The notes beneath the pieces were generated by a model. It had not been told where the DNA came from. It did not search any database and saw only the letters and a list, made by a program, of their open reading frames with translations. From Flavobacterium sp. SLB02 (GTDB lineage Bacteria > Bacteroidota > Bacteroidia > Flavobacteriales > Flavobacteriaceae), in NCBI RefSeq assembly GCF_009664855.1, contig NZ_CP045928.1, forward strand, positions 1,511,049-1,575,048: a stretch of 64,000 bases of DNA. Direction: 5' to 3'. This document shows, one piece after another, positions 17,047 through 25,848 of this stretch. The position numbers were made by a program, and so were the translations under genes. The first letter of the stretch is position 1; every line of letters begins with the position of its first letter.

Positions 17047-17703
17047 ATGAAAAAGTTTTTCTACCATAACAGTTTGTCGATTGTGTTTCTGTTACTTTTT
17101 ATCGGTGCCTTTATAGGTCAGATATTTTTTGGTATAGAAGAATATAACAAAGGGCTTTTAGAAAACGGTGGTCATGCAGTTACGATGAGCAATTATCTGA
17201 CCACCGGACATTTCATAGAAGCGACTTTCGAAAATTGGGAAAGTGAGTTTCTACAAATGGCTTTGTTAGTATGGCTTACTATTTTTCTCAAACAAAAAGG
17301 ATCATCAGAATCTAAAGGTTTTGATGGAGATGAAGAAGTTGACCGTGAGCCTTCACCCAACCGAAAAGGCGCACCATGGCCGGTGAAAAAAGGAGGAGTT
17401 TGGCTTTGGCTATATAAAAACTCATTGACAATCAGTTTGTTTTTGCTGTTTTTTGCTTCTTTTGTACTTCATTTTTATGGAAGTTTAAAAGACGAAAATA
17501 CAGCGAATGTTTTAAAAGGAAATCCACAACTTTCTTTGGTGGATTATCTGGGAGAATCAAGATTTTGGTTTGAATCTTTTCAGAATTGGCAAAGCGAATT
17601 TCTTTCGGTTTTTGCCATTATAGTATTGTCTATTTTTTTAAGACAAAAAGGATCTTCACAATCTAAACCTGTAGACGCGCCTCATAGCGAAACAGGAGAA
17701 TAA
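17047..17703 (+). CDS. DUF6766-like membrane protein with two repeated modules
   Basis: A 218-aa membrane protein built of two similar halves. Each has a membrane helix (NSLSIVFLLLFIGAF; NSLTISLFLLFFASF), a periplasmic stretch with an FENW/FQNW motif (ENWESEFLQ; QNWQSEFLS), a second helix and a cytoplasmic KQKGSS or RQKGSS end. Residues ~7-98 and ~127-208 correspond. The linker holds DREPSPNRKGAPWPVKKGG. This matches proteins annotated DUF6766; biochemical function is unknown. Its place directly after katE suggests joint expression in the oxidative stress response. Confidence 0.7.
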   Translation: MKKFFYHNSLSIVFLLLFIGAFIGQIFFGIEEYNKGLLENGGHAVTMSNYLTTGHFIEATFENWESEFLQMALLVWLTIFLKQKGSSESKGFDGDEEVDREPSPNRKGAPWPVKKGGVWLWLYKNSLTISLFLLFFASFVLHFYGSLKDENTANVLKGNPQLSLVDYLGESRFWFESFQNWQSEFLSVFAIIVLSIFLRQKGSSQSKPVDAPHSETGE

Positions 17704-17729
17704 ATAAGTATAATTAATTAGATAATAAT

Positions 17730-18203
17730 ATGGCCTCAGAAAAAGTGACTGCATGTTGCCAGGCTCTAATAAAAAAAAATTGGACCATCGCTTTTGTAGA
17801 AAGTGCCTCGGCAGGAAAATTAAGTTATGAATTTTCGACCGTGATCAATTCGGGACAAATCCTCATTGGTGGAATGGTTTGTTATCATACCTCAATGAAA
17901 GAAGATTTGCTTTTGATTCCGCAGGGAACAATTAGAAAACATACCGCAGAATCAGCCATTGTTACCAAGTTAATGGCACAGAATTTCCATCGTTATGTTC
18001 TGTCTGATATTTGTGTTGCCTTAACCGGGCTCACAACGCCGGGTGGAAGTGAAACCCCACGCAAACCTGTAGGAACCATTTTTGTTCATATTATCTTTCC
18101 CGATAAGGAAATCGCCAGACAATTTACATTTAAAGGAAAACCTGATAGCATCGTTGATCAGGCTATTGATGCAGTTTCAGAATTGATTTTGGAAGAGGTA
18201 TAA
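17730..18203 (+). CDS. CinA-family protein (PncC-like nicotinamide-nucleotide amidase domain)
   Basis: A 157-aa single-domain protein corresponding to the C-terminal CinA domain, which in PncC removes the amide of nicotinamide mononucleotide during NAD recycling. Motifs visible are FVESASAGKLSYEF (the ESxxxG active-site loop with Ser), GGMVCYHTSMKEDLL and LTGLTTPGGSETPRKPVGTIF. The loop reads ESASAG instead of the common ESCTGG, and GLTTPGG replaces GIAGPGG, so activity is likely but not certain. It is 26 nt after the membrane-protein gene, possibly the third gene of a katE transcript. Confidence 0.8.
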   Translation: MASEKVTACCQALIKKNWTIAFVESASAGKLSYEFSTVINSGQILIGGMVCYHTSMKEDLLLIPQGTIRKHTAESAIVTKLMAQNFHRYVLSDICVALTGLTTPGGSETPRKPVGTIFVHIIFPDKEIARQFTFKGKPDSIVDQAIDAVSELILEEV

Positions 18204-18395
18204 ATATAAGATTTAAATCAGTTTTAGGCCTTTAAATGCACAGTAAAATGTTATTTTAAATAAACCGTTTAAAATTTTACCGATTAAAATGCTACATTTA
18301 CCAGAATGCCATAATGGTGTTTTTCACATTACCTAAAAACATGAATTAGATGGCATATCGTCCAAAATTAATTTATATTTCTACAATCTACTACA

Positions 18396-19007
18396 ATGAC
18401 TAACAATTTAGATTCCACTATAAATGTTGATTTTTTAGATAAGCTAAAAAATCAAACAGTAACAGCGCATAAAAAGCTTGAAAGTCTTCCGGTTTCAGCA
18501 TCTATACTTTCTCCTCAAATGAAGATAGCTGACTATTGCCATTATTTATCTCTAATGTATGATGTACATTATAGCGCTCAGGAAATTGTTTTTCCTTTGC
18601 TAAAAGATCATATTGCAGATTTAGCAGAAAGAGAAAAAACGCAATTAATAAATAAAGATCTTTCTTTTTTACATTACACAAAAAATAATACAGTTTGGGT
18701 TTTTAGCAATAAGGCTATAAATGTTCCATTTGCACTGGGTATTCTCTATGTTATAGAAGGATCCTCGCTTGGAGGGCGTTTTATTCTAAAAAATATTGAA
18801 ACAATTCCGGGATTAGATCAGCAGCAGGGAGTTTCGTATTTTACAGGTTACGGTAATAAAACAGGAAGTTATTGGAAAACTTTTTTAAACCAGCTTACAG
18901 CATACGAACAGCAAAATAATTGCCAGGACGAGATCATAAATGGTGCTGTTTATGCTTTTGATACTATTTACAACCATTTTTTGAATACGGCCAACAATGA
19001 AGATTAA
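18396..19007 (+). CDS. bphO: Biliverdin-producing heme oxygenase
   Basis: A 203-aa heme oxygenase-fold protein that opens heme to biliverdin, CO and iron. The proximal heme ligand is His25 in TVTAHKKLES. The distal helix has the glycine-rich GILYVIEGSSLGGRFI, where backbone glycines approach the heme. Its reading frame overlaps the phytochrome gene by 11 nt, so the two are translated together, and the obvious role is to supply the biliverdin chromophore. A 192-nt gap upstream carries TATATTTC, close to the -7 consensus, at about 18376. Confidence 0.9.
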   Translation: MTNNLDSTINVDFLDKLKNQTVTAHKKLESLPVSASILSPQMKIADYCHYLSLMYDVHYSAQEIVFPLLKDHIADLAEREKTQLINKDLSFLHYTKNNTVWVFSNKAINVPFALGILYVIEGSSLGGRFILKNIETIPGLDQQQGVSYFTGYGNKTGSYWKTFLNQLTAYEQQNNCQDEIINGAVYAFDTIYNHFLNTANNED

Positions 19008-21273
19008 GGATATTGTTAACCGCGATTTGGTCACACTAACAAATTGTGAGCATGAACCCATACATATTCCGGGAAGTATTCAGCCGCATGGTTTTTTGTT
19101 AGGAATTGATTTAGATTGGAAAATTGAATTTTGTACTGCCAATATTAATTTGTTTCTCGATTTAACGTACGATGAATTATTAGGACATAAATTCAGTAAA
19201 ATTTTTGGAGCACCAGCACAAAAAGAGCTTTATGATTATGTACACAATCAAAAAGAGCAACTTGTTTTTCCGCTTGAAGTCGAACTAAAAGGAATAGCAT
19301 TTCAGATTACGATACATAAATCTGGTGCTATTTATGTGCTTGAAGCAGAGCCACAATCTACAGGCAAAGAACAATTGGCCAATATTTACGCGCAGACCAT
19401 TCAGTTTGTGTCTAATATGAATAATACCCGATCATTAAAAGAGTTATGCGCACTTGTTGCAGAGGGAACAAGGGAAATAACAGGATATGATCGTGTAATG
19501 ATTTATCGTTTTGATGAGGATTATAACGGTGAAATTTTTGCTGAAGATTGCAGGGAAGATCTGGAACCATTTTTAGGACTTCATTATCCTCATACTGATA
19601 TTCCGGTTCAGGCGAGAGAATTGTATATGAAAAATCTTTTGCGTCTTATTGTTGATATTGGTTACGAACCGGTTCCCATTTTTACTATTGATGACAAAGA
19701 AAATAAGAATCTTGATCTGAGTCTCTCTTCGCTGCGAAGTACATCGCCAATTCATGTTGAATATCTTAAAAATATGGGCGTTGGCGCAACACTTACCATT
19801 TCGCTTATTCATCACGGCAGATTATGGGGACTTATTGCCTGTCATCATTATTCGCCTAAAAATATTTCTCCAGAAATTAGACTGGCAGCCAAACTTCAGG
19901 GACAATTTATTACTTCTCAAATCGATTTAAGACAATCGAATGATGAATATGAGATTGCCCGTAAAACCAATAAAGCCCTGGAACGATTAACGGATTTAAA
20001 TCTTCCATTAGTACATGACTCTTTCGAGATTATTTGCGCTAATCCTGAATTGTTAAAGCTTTGTAATGCTACAGGAGTTTCTATTTGTATTGGAAATAAA
20101 ATGTATAAAAACGGAATAACGCCATCTGATCAGGAGATCGAAAAGATCATTCTAAGCATGCATGATAATGAGTACGGAAAAACATTCAGTACCAATAAAC
20201 TGAGCAATTTTGTAACAGATTTAAAGAGTTACGAGCATGTATCTGGAATAATTTATTATGCTTTGGGGGATGGCAACAATATTATATGGTACAGGCCGGA
20301 AACGGTTGCTGTGATCAATTGGGCCGGAGATCCTGAAAAAGCCATTATTATCGATAGTAAAGGACTGCATCCCAGAAATTCATTCAATTTATGGAAACAG
20401 ATTATAAAACATCAAAGTAAAGCCTGGTTACAACCGGAGCTAAATGCAGCGGCAAGTTATGCACATTCTCTTCATAATCAGATTATAATGTTATTGCTTA
20501 GTGAAGAGGAGGAGAAATACCGAAATCTGAGTGATGTATTAAAAGAAACAAATCTGGAACTGGAAAACATTAACTGGATTAGTACGCACGATTTGCAGGA
20601 ACCTTTACGTAAGATTCAGTTTATTGCTTCGAAAGTATTATCAGATACTACCGAAATTCCTTCGGTGGCGATAATAGATTCGTTACAGCGAGTGACCAAA
20701 TCGGCAAATAGAATGCAGAATTTATTGATAGATATCCTTAAATATACCCGAATAAAACATACCAAAGAATCTATTCAAAAAGTAAACCTTAATACGATTA
20801 TGGAAGAAACTTTGCAGGATATGAAGGAAATAATCCAGGAAAACAAAGCTACTTTTGAATGTGAAAGTTTGCCTGAAGTACATGCAGTTCCGTTTTTGAT
20901 GAAGCAGTTATTTTCAAATATCATGCAAAATTCATTAAAATACGCCTCCGTAAACCGACTTCCGGTAATTAAAGTAACAGCTTCAAAAGAACCGGAAATC
21001 AATGAATATTCTAATAAAGTATATTGTAATTGGGTCAAGTTTACTGATAACGGTATTGGTTTCGAACAGGAATATGCCGAATCTATTTTTAAAATATTTA
21101 CCAGGTTACATACACTTGAAAAATACGATGGTTCAGGTGTTGGACTGGCATTATGCAAAAAAATTATGCAAACCTGCCACGGAAATATTCGCGCAGTTGG
21201 TAAACTGAATGAAGGAACAGAAATTACGATTTATTTTCCTTGCGATCCAAAAGATTCTCTTATTGCTAATTGA
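18997..21273 (+). CDS. bphP: Bacteriophytochrome sensor histidine kinase
   Basis: A 758-aa red/far-red photoreceptor kinase. The PAS domain starts with NCEHEPIHIPGSIQPHG, in which Cys17 is the biliverdin-attaching residue. The GAF domain (~140-310) has HYPHTDIPVQARELY, a PHTDIP version of the usual PASDIP, and HHGRLWGLIACHHY. The PHY domain ends with the tongue motif PRNSFNLW. A HisKA domain follows, with His531 in STHDLQEPLRKI, and an ATPase domain with FTDNGIGF and DGSGVGLALCKKI. No receiver domain is attached and no response regulator gene is adjacent, so its phosphotransfer partner is elsewhere. Confidence 0.95.
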   Translation: MKIKDIVNRDLVTLTNCEHEPIHIPGSIQPHGFLLGIDLDWKIEFCTANINLFLDLTYDELLGHKFSKIFGAPAQKELYDYVHNQKEQLVFPLEVELKGIAFQITIHKSGAIYVLEAEPQSTGKEQLANIYAQTIQFVSNMNNTRSLKELCALVAEGTREITGYDRVMIYRFDEDYNGEIFAEDCREDLEPFLGLHYPHTDIPVQARELYMKNLLRLIVDIGYEPVPIFTIDDKENKNLDLSLSSLRSTSPIHVEYLKNMGVGATLTISLIHHGRLWGLIACHHYSPKNISPEIRLAAKLQGQFITSQIDLRQSNDEYEIARKTNKALERLTDLNLPLVHDSFEIICANPELLKLCNATGVSICIGNKMYKNGITPSDQEIEKIILSMHDNEYGKTFSTNKLSNFVTDLKSYEHVSGIIYYALGDGNNIIWYRPETVAVINWAGDPEKAIIIDSKGLHPRNSFNLWKQIIKHQSKAWLQPELNAAASYAHSLHNQIIMLLLSEEEEKYRNLSDVLKETNLELENINWISTHDLQEPLRKIQFIASKVLSDTTEIPSVAIIDSLQRVTKSANRMQNLLIDILKYTRIKHTKESIQKVNLNTIMEETLQDMKEIIQENKATFECESLPEVHAVPFLMKQLFSNIMQNSLKYASVNRLPVIKVTASKEPEINEYSNKVYCNWVKFTDNGIGFEQEYAESIFKIFTRLHTLEKYDGSGVGLALCKKIMQTCHGNIRAVGKLNEGTEITIYFPCDPKDSLIAN

Positions 21274-21321
21274 GTTTAATTGTCTTTTAATGAGTTAACT
21301 AAGGCTTTTAAAGGATGTGAT

Positions 21322-21357
21322 AAAGTCGCAAAGAATGCCTTGCGACTTTTTATTTTT
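21322..21357. terminator. Bidirectional terminator between convergent genes
   Basis: AAAGTCGCAA (21322-21331) pairs perfectly with TTGCGACTTT (21340-21349) over an 8-nt loop, followed by a T-rich tract on the plus strand. It ends the bphOP transcript; the convergent DsbA-like gene stops just to the right. Confidence 0.8.
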
Positions 21358-21360
21358 AGG

Positions 21361-22347
21361 TTATTTTCTACTATAAAGTGAACCATTCCTGATTGATTTT
21401 TTATTCAATTCTCCTTTTTCGTATAAGCTTTCTAAAATAGTTGTCGCTTCAGAATACGATTTATCCAAAATCACAGCGTATTCTTTTGGAGCCAAAGTGG
21501 GATAAATTTCAAAAAGGGCTAAAGAATTTGCAGCTATAAATATTTTCTTTTTGGCATCAGGATATAAAGCTAATATAGCGTTTTCATACGATGCGTAAGG
21601 TTTAGAACCGTAAACCGTTAGCTGATTATTATTTGCATCAGAAAAAAATAAAGTTGGAAAACCTCTTACGCCAAGTGTTCTCCCATAAGTCAAATCGTCC
21701 TGAAAAAGAATTTTTGCCTTACCGTCATAATCGGTTTTTAATTTATTAAGATCAAGACCGGCAAGCTCAGCGGCCTGGGCAATGTTTTCCCATTTTGCAA
21801 TATTTCTCTTTTCGAGATATAATTTCTCACGAAGAATTCGCATAAATTTTATTGCTTTTTCCTTACTCTGAATTTGCGCCGCTTTCATGGCAATACAAGA
21901 CGGATATGAGGAATCGAGAGGATCTTCAAGCCATACATTTCCATCGATTGGCATTTCGTAATGTAAACTTGCTTCATCCCAATGATGTGCCACATCTGCT
22001 GGTTTGCTTATTTCGCCGCTGTTGTAAGACCAGTCGGGTAATAGGCCCCCCATTCGATAATCAATCTCGATATAATGTCCATATTCGAGTTTTAGTTTTC
22101 TCAATTGTGGCTCAATTCCCCAACACGAGGAGCAGATAGGATCTGTATAATATACTATTTTTACCGGTTTGTTTTCTGTTGTAATTGTGCCATTCTTATT
22201 TAGTTTTTCATCAACAGGCATTTCGCATGTTCCGGTTTCGGGATCGCATAATAATGGATTTATTTTATTTTCGTTCATTTTTGAGGTGGTTTGTGATTGG
22301 CAGCTAAAACTGTACATCAGGATTAATAATAGCGACAGTATTTTCAT
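21361..22347 (-). CDS. DsbA-family thioredoxin-fold lipoprotein
   Basis: A 328-aa protein with a lipoprotein-like signal (Cys16 after MYSFS). A short cysteine pair, LLCDPETGTCEMP, precedes the DsbA-like domain. That domain begins IVYYTDPICSSCWGIEP, with the active pair Cys72-Cys75, and includes the cis-Pro region LGVRGFPTLFF. The C-terminal ~60 residues (LFEIYPTLAPKEYAVIL) form a small helical module. The fold and DYRMGGLLPDWSY are close to the FrnE/YjbH group of thiol oxidoreductases. It is divergent from an HxlR regulator across a 96-nt shared promoter, suggesting thiol- or electrophile-responsive control. A plain secreted disulfide isomerase role is the main alternative. Confidence 0.8.
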   Translation of the reverse strand: MKILSLLLILMYSFSCQSQTTSKMNENKINPLLCDPETGTCEMPVDEKLNKNGTITTENKPVKIVYYTDPICSSCWGIEPQLRKLKLEYGHYIEIDYRMGGLLPDWSYNSGEISKPADVAHHWDEASLHYEMPIDGNVWLEDPLDSSYPSCIAMKAAQIQSKEKAIKFMRILREKLYLEKRNIAKWENIAQAAELAGLDLNKLKTDYDGKAKILFQDDLTYGRTLGVRGFPTLFFSDANNNQLTVYGSKPYASYENAILALYPDAKKKIFIAANSLALFEIYPTLAPKEYAVILDKSYSEATTILESLYEKGELNKKSIRNGSLYSRK

Positions 22348-22443
22348 AAATAACTGTTTTAAATTTACGCTTCGGTTTTTAATTTTATAATTTTACTGCA
22401 AACTTCGCTCATCTTTAATCACAAGTCAATTAGTCTAAAAAAT

Positions 22444-22761
22444 ATGACTACAGAAAATAAATCTCAAAAAGAAAATGAATGTCCGGCAGAAGGGCTTCTA
22501 AAATTGTTATCCGGAAAATGGAAACCACAGATTTTTTTGTTGGCGGTTAATGGTCCTTTGCGCTTCAATGGACTTCTACGAGATATTAAAGGAGCTAATA
22601 AACAATCTATCGCCGTGGCGCTTCGCGAGCTGGAAGATTTTGGAATTTTAGACAAAAATGTGATCAAGCTGAAACCACTTCATATCGAATATAATTTATC
22701 TGAAAAAGGAAAATCTTTGATTCCGGTTTTTAAGCAATTGGAGTTTTTTTTGGAAAGGTAA
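22444..22761 (+). CDS. HxlR-family transcriptional regulator
   Basis: A 105-aa winged-helix regulator. The signature includes CPAEGLLKLLSGKWKPQIF, PLRFNGLLRDIKGANKQSIA and the wing LKPLHIEYNLSEKGKSLIPV. A conserved cysteine near the N-terminus (Cys13) is the position used for redox sensing in some HxlR proteins such as HypR (known for the family). It is divergent from the DsbA-like lipoprotein gene, so that gene is its most likely target. Confidence 0.9.
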   Translation: MTTENKSQKENECPAEGLLKLLSGKWKPQIFLLAVNGPLRFNGLLRDIKGANKQSIAVALRELEDFGILDKNVIKLKPLHIEYNLSEKGKSLIPVFKQLEFFLER

Positions 22762-22795
22762 TCTCTGCGCAACTTAGATTTAAACAATAATTCAA

Positions 22796-23488
22796 ATGAC
22801 CATAATACAAAAAATTAAACGCCTTTATAACCTTTCGGAAAATGAAAATTATGGATTTTCGGAAGCTGAGATTCTTGAACTTGAAAAAAAATTAGAGGTA
22901 ACGCTTCCGGCAAAACTTAAAGAATATTATCTGGAATTAGGAAAATAAGAAAACCTAAATCACTCTTTTAACAGGCTTTTGAAACTAGAAAGCGAAATTG
23001 GTTATTCAGACGATGGATATTTGGTTATTTACCAAGAAAACCAAGTTGTAGCATTTTGGGGAATCAAAAAAGAAGATTTAAAGTTAGATAATCCGCCAAT
23101 ATATGGCAATTATGATACCATTGAAAAATCGGACTGGGAAATTGAAACCCAAACCACTGAGATTTTTTTTCTTTTTATGGCTGTTTTTAATGGCACTTTG
23201 GGCGGACTAAAATATAACGGAAATTATTTTGGTGCAATTGATTCAGATATTGTAAAGTTTGTTGAGCAAAACTGGATCTTAATACCGGATATAAGTCGTG
23301 ATAATCAAAAAGTATATACTGAACATTACAATGAGCTGATCAGTCTGTCTTTTGATCAAGATAATAATTGCACGGCAGCTTTTATAGGAACAAGCCATCA
23401 GGATCGTTTCGATAGTATTTTAGAGAATTTAGATATTGACTGGTCTTATCTTTCGTATGATGATGACGGGGAATATGAAGAAGAGTAG
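22796..23488 (+). pseudogene. SMI1/KNR4-like protein interrupted by one in-frame stop
   Basis: A frame from the ATG at 22796 reads MTIIQKIKRLYNLSENENYG and continues through an SMI1/KNR4-type start (EAEILELEKKLEVTLPAKLK, then EYYLELGK). A TAA at 22946-22948 interrupts it. The same frame then continues without a break to 23488 (ENLNHSFNRLLKLES, IFFLFMAVFNG and so on), 231 codons in all including the terminal stop. The expected family text at the stop is LGKNExLN, so a single substitution explains the break. SMI1/KNR4 proteins often serve as immunity proteins for polymorphic toxins. The downstream part could still be translated from TTG at 22979, but a fragment lacking the N-terminal helices is unlikely to fold. 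Confidence 0.7.
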
Positions 23489-23560
23489 TGGTAATAAATA
23501 TTATTTTTGTAAGAAGGAAACTTTCAAAATAAATATCAAACAAACCATTAAACACTAAAA

Positions 23561-23962
23561 ATGATGAAAAAACTATTTTTAATTTTACTGTTGTTATTGC
23601 AAATACCTACAATCTCAGGACAAAATCAAAGTGAAGACCCTTCATCAAAAAAAATTATCGGAACCTGGTACATGGATCAAAACCGGGATACGAAATGGGT
23701 TTTCAGTCAGGATGGAAAAGTCTACAACTATAATAAAAACATTTTTAAGGTCATGTATCGCTATACCATTTCGCACTCCTGTCAAAATTATTTATCTGAG
23801 ACTATTGAATTTATAACATTAATGGACAAAGACGGAAATGAATTTTGTTTTAGAATAAATGCAATCAACGAAAACAAAAATGGCATATTATCACTTACTA
23901 AAATGGATAATATGGAGCAACTATTATTTGTAAACAATACTGATGTAATCGTAAGGAAATAA
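23561..23962 (+). CDS. Secreted lipocalin-like small protein, unknown
   Basis: A 133-aa protein with a signal peptide (KKLFLILLLLLQIPTISGQ). The mature part starts KKIIGTWYMDQNRDTKWVFSQDGKVY, which resembles the GTW opening of lipocalin-like beta-barrel proteins, and alternating strands follow. A GTW start with strands is seen in many unassigned Bacteroidetes lipoproteins and secreted proteins. The ATG at 23564 is an equally good start. It lies in a same-strand run of small unknown genes. Confidence 0.6.
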   Translation: MMKKLFLILLLLLQIPTISGQNQSEDPSSKKIIGTWYMDQNRDTKWVFSQDGKVYNYNKNIFKVMYRYTISHSCQNYLSETIEFITLMDKDGNEFCFRINAINENKNGILSLTKMDNMEQLLFVNNTDVIVRK

Positions 23963-24002
23963 ACAATTTAAAATTAATTATTGATGATTTAGTTTCGAAA
24001 AA

Positions 24003-24452
24003 ATGAACATACCTTTAATTTTATTTGTGTTGTTTTTAATAGCAATTGTTTCCTGTAAACGAAATACTGCTGACACTATTTATTCCGTTTCTTATAGTAT
24101 CGAAAATGGAGGTAAGGGCGCTGCCAGTTTCAGTCTTTTAATTTCAAAAGATTCGACAAAGTACCTATGGGCAAATTATAAAGAAACAAAAACCAGATCT
24201 GAAGTTACATCCAGCGATAGATGGAAAAAAATAATAAATAGCATCAAGTTGGTAGATTTTAAGCGTATTAATAGTGGTAAACGTCGTATTCAATATGATA
24301 GTTCAGATGTTGTAATAACAATAAATGCAGATAAAGAATATAAATTGATCAATAGAGAAGAGGATTCCGTAAATTATACTAAGATAAAACCTTTAGAAAT
24401 ATTGCTGAAGCAAGAATATAAAAAATTAGATTCTTTAGCATTACATCTTTAA
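24003..24452 (+). CDS. Putative lipoprotein, unknown
   Basis: A 149-aa protein with a lipoprotein signal ending at Cys18 (LIAIVSC). The mature region is charged and mostly beta (TIYSVSYSIENGGKG, YDSSDVVITINADKEYKLI). No family is recognised. It is 40 nt downstream of the previous secreted protein gene and 11 nt upstream of the YARHG gene, so the three probably share a transcript of cell-envelope proteins. Confidence 0.6.
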   Translation: MNIPLILFVLFLIAIVSCKRNTADTIYSVSYSIENGGKGAASFSLLISKDSTKYLWANYKETKTRSEVTSSDRWKKIINSIKLVDFKRINSGKRRIQYDSSDVVITINADKEYKLINREEDSVNYTKIKPLEILLKQEYKKLDSLALHL

Positions 24453-24463
24453 TTAATACAAAA

Positions 24464-25177
24464 ATGAAGCAATTACAATTAATACTCCTGGTAATCTTAT
24501 TTGCTAATACAGCACAATCGCAGGCAATTAATGACTGTGAAACTTGTTTGTCTAAAACAATAAAACAAGAACAAATAAAAAACTTAAGCGTAGATGAATT
24601 GCGTTTTCTTACCAATGATTTATACGCCCGAAAAGGATATAAATTCAAAAGTGGTGAAATAGACAGTTACTATTCTGATAAAAAATGGTATAAACCAATC
24701 AATGAGAATGAGAAAATTGTTTACAACACAATTGAACAGCAAAATTTGCAATTATTTAAGCAAAGAACAGCTGAACTTAAAACAGATCGTGATAAGTTAA
24801 TGAATGAGTTAAAGATATTTAAAGCTACAATATTGAGTAATGATAAAGTTACCCTAAAAAATAAATATTCATTTACAACCCAAAACAAGCAATACAAAAA
24901 TATTACTGAAGCTTTAACAAAATTAAATCTTGAGGATGTAAACTGGTCGAAAAATAAAGGTTTATATAGTGTAACTATTGATAACGGTGATTATGTAATG
25001 GCGTATGAGCTAAAGATAGAAAAGAATCATGTAACGGTACAATATAGCAGCAGAGGAGGATCTGATATTGCAGAATCTTTGTACCCAAGCGAGTTCTCTG
25101 ATGAATTTTCTTTTTGGTGGGAATTTGAATGGAAAAATGACACGCTGAAATTCATAAAAATGAATGTAGCAGGCTAG
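24464..25177 (+). CDS. Secreted YARHG-domain protein
   Basis: A 237-aa protein with a signal peptide (LILLVILFANTAQSQ). Residues ~41-80 form a YARHG domain: LSVDELRFLTNDLYARKGYKFKS with the Y-A-R-K-G core at 54-58, then YYSDKKWYKP. YARHG is a short extracellular module of unknown ligand. Residues ~85-120 are a helical linker and the C-terminal half is beta-rich (GGSDIAESLYPSEFSDEF, FWWEFEWKND). It starts 11 nt after the lipoprotein gene. Confidence 0.75.
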   Translation: MKQLQLILLVILFANTAQSQAINDCETCLSKTIKQEQIKNLSVDELRFLTNDLYARKGYKFKSGEIDSYYSDKKWYKPINENEKIVYNTIEQQNLQLFKQRTAELKTDRDKLMNELKIFKATILSNDKVTLKNKYSFTTQNKQYKNITEALTKLNLEDVNWSKNKGLYSVTIDNGDYVMAYELKIEKNHVTVQYSSRGGSDIAESLYPSEFSDEFSFWWEFEWKNDTLKFIKMNVAG

Positions 25178-25243
25178 AGAATAGATTTTTTTTTAGATCA
25201 TTTAGAAAATCAAAATTTAAAACAAAAACATAAAATCACCAAT

Positions 25244-25831
25244 ATGTCTCTATACAAATTCGACGAAGTTTTAAATGACTTAATGGATTATTTCATTTTA
25301 GGCGATCCGGATTATTTATTGCAGTATAAAACTGAAAATAATTTGCCTGATGATTTGCTTACGGAATTTACTACAGAAGAAACTGGTGATCAGGTTGTAG
25401 AACAAGGAGTAATGGTACCGATGATAGGAATTGAAAATCATCCGTACACTGTATACTTCAATCTTTCGGTTCAAACTCCGGAGCTTTTAAAACCAGAAAA
25501 TGAACTTCAGCATCAGCGTGACGGATATTGCTTAAAAGTAGTCAACGGACGAATTTACCTTTATACAATTCCTTATCTAAGAAATTTTACAACACCAACA
25601 GTCGAAGTCTTAAAGAAATTCAAAAATGCTACGATAGAATTACCAAATGGCTGGTATACAGTTTCTGTGTTAGCCGGATTAACAAAACAGCTTACAGAAA
25701 TAGAAACGGTTTCAGGCGAAATAAAACAATTTGAAAGCATGGAACCCACTTTTGAATTTGTTTTGAAACCATCAACTGAAAAACCAGATTATACAGCAGA
25801 TTTTAATTATCAGTTTAAAGTGGAAGTATAA
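25244..25831 (+). CDS. Unknown cytoplasmic protein, candidate immunity-like
   Basis: A 195-aa soluble protein without signal peptide or membrane helix. It opens with an acidic helical segment (MSLYKFDEVLNDLMDYFILGD) and then a beta-rich body with PYTVYFNLSVQTPE, RDGYCLKVVNGRIYLY and LPNGWYTVSVLAGL. I do not recognise the family. Size, acidity and placement among an SMI1-like pseudogene and other small proteins fit the general pattern of orphan immunity proteins in Bacteroidetes, which is inference only. Confidence 0.5.
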   Translation: MSLYKFDEVLNDLMDYFILGDPDYLLQYKTENNLPDDLLTEFTTEETGDQVVEQGVMVPMIGIENHPYTVYFNLSVQTPELLKPENELQHQRDGYCLKVVNGRIYLYTIPYLRNFTTPTVEVLKKFKNATIELPNGWYTVSVLAGLTKQLTEIETVSGEIKQFESMEPTFEFVLKPSTEKPDYTADFNYQFKVEV

Positions 25832-25848
25832 GTTATAAAAGAGAAATA

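Noticed and set aside
22979..23488. Independent 169-aa gene starting at TTG
   Set aside because: The frame is continuous with the SMI1/KNR4-like start at 22796 apart from one TAA, so it is better read as the second half of a broken gene.
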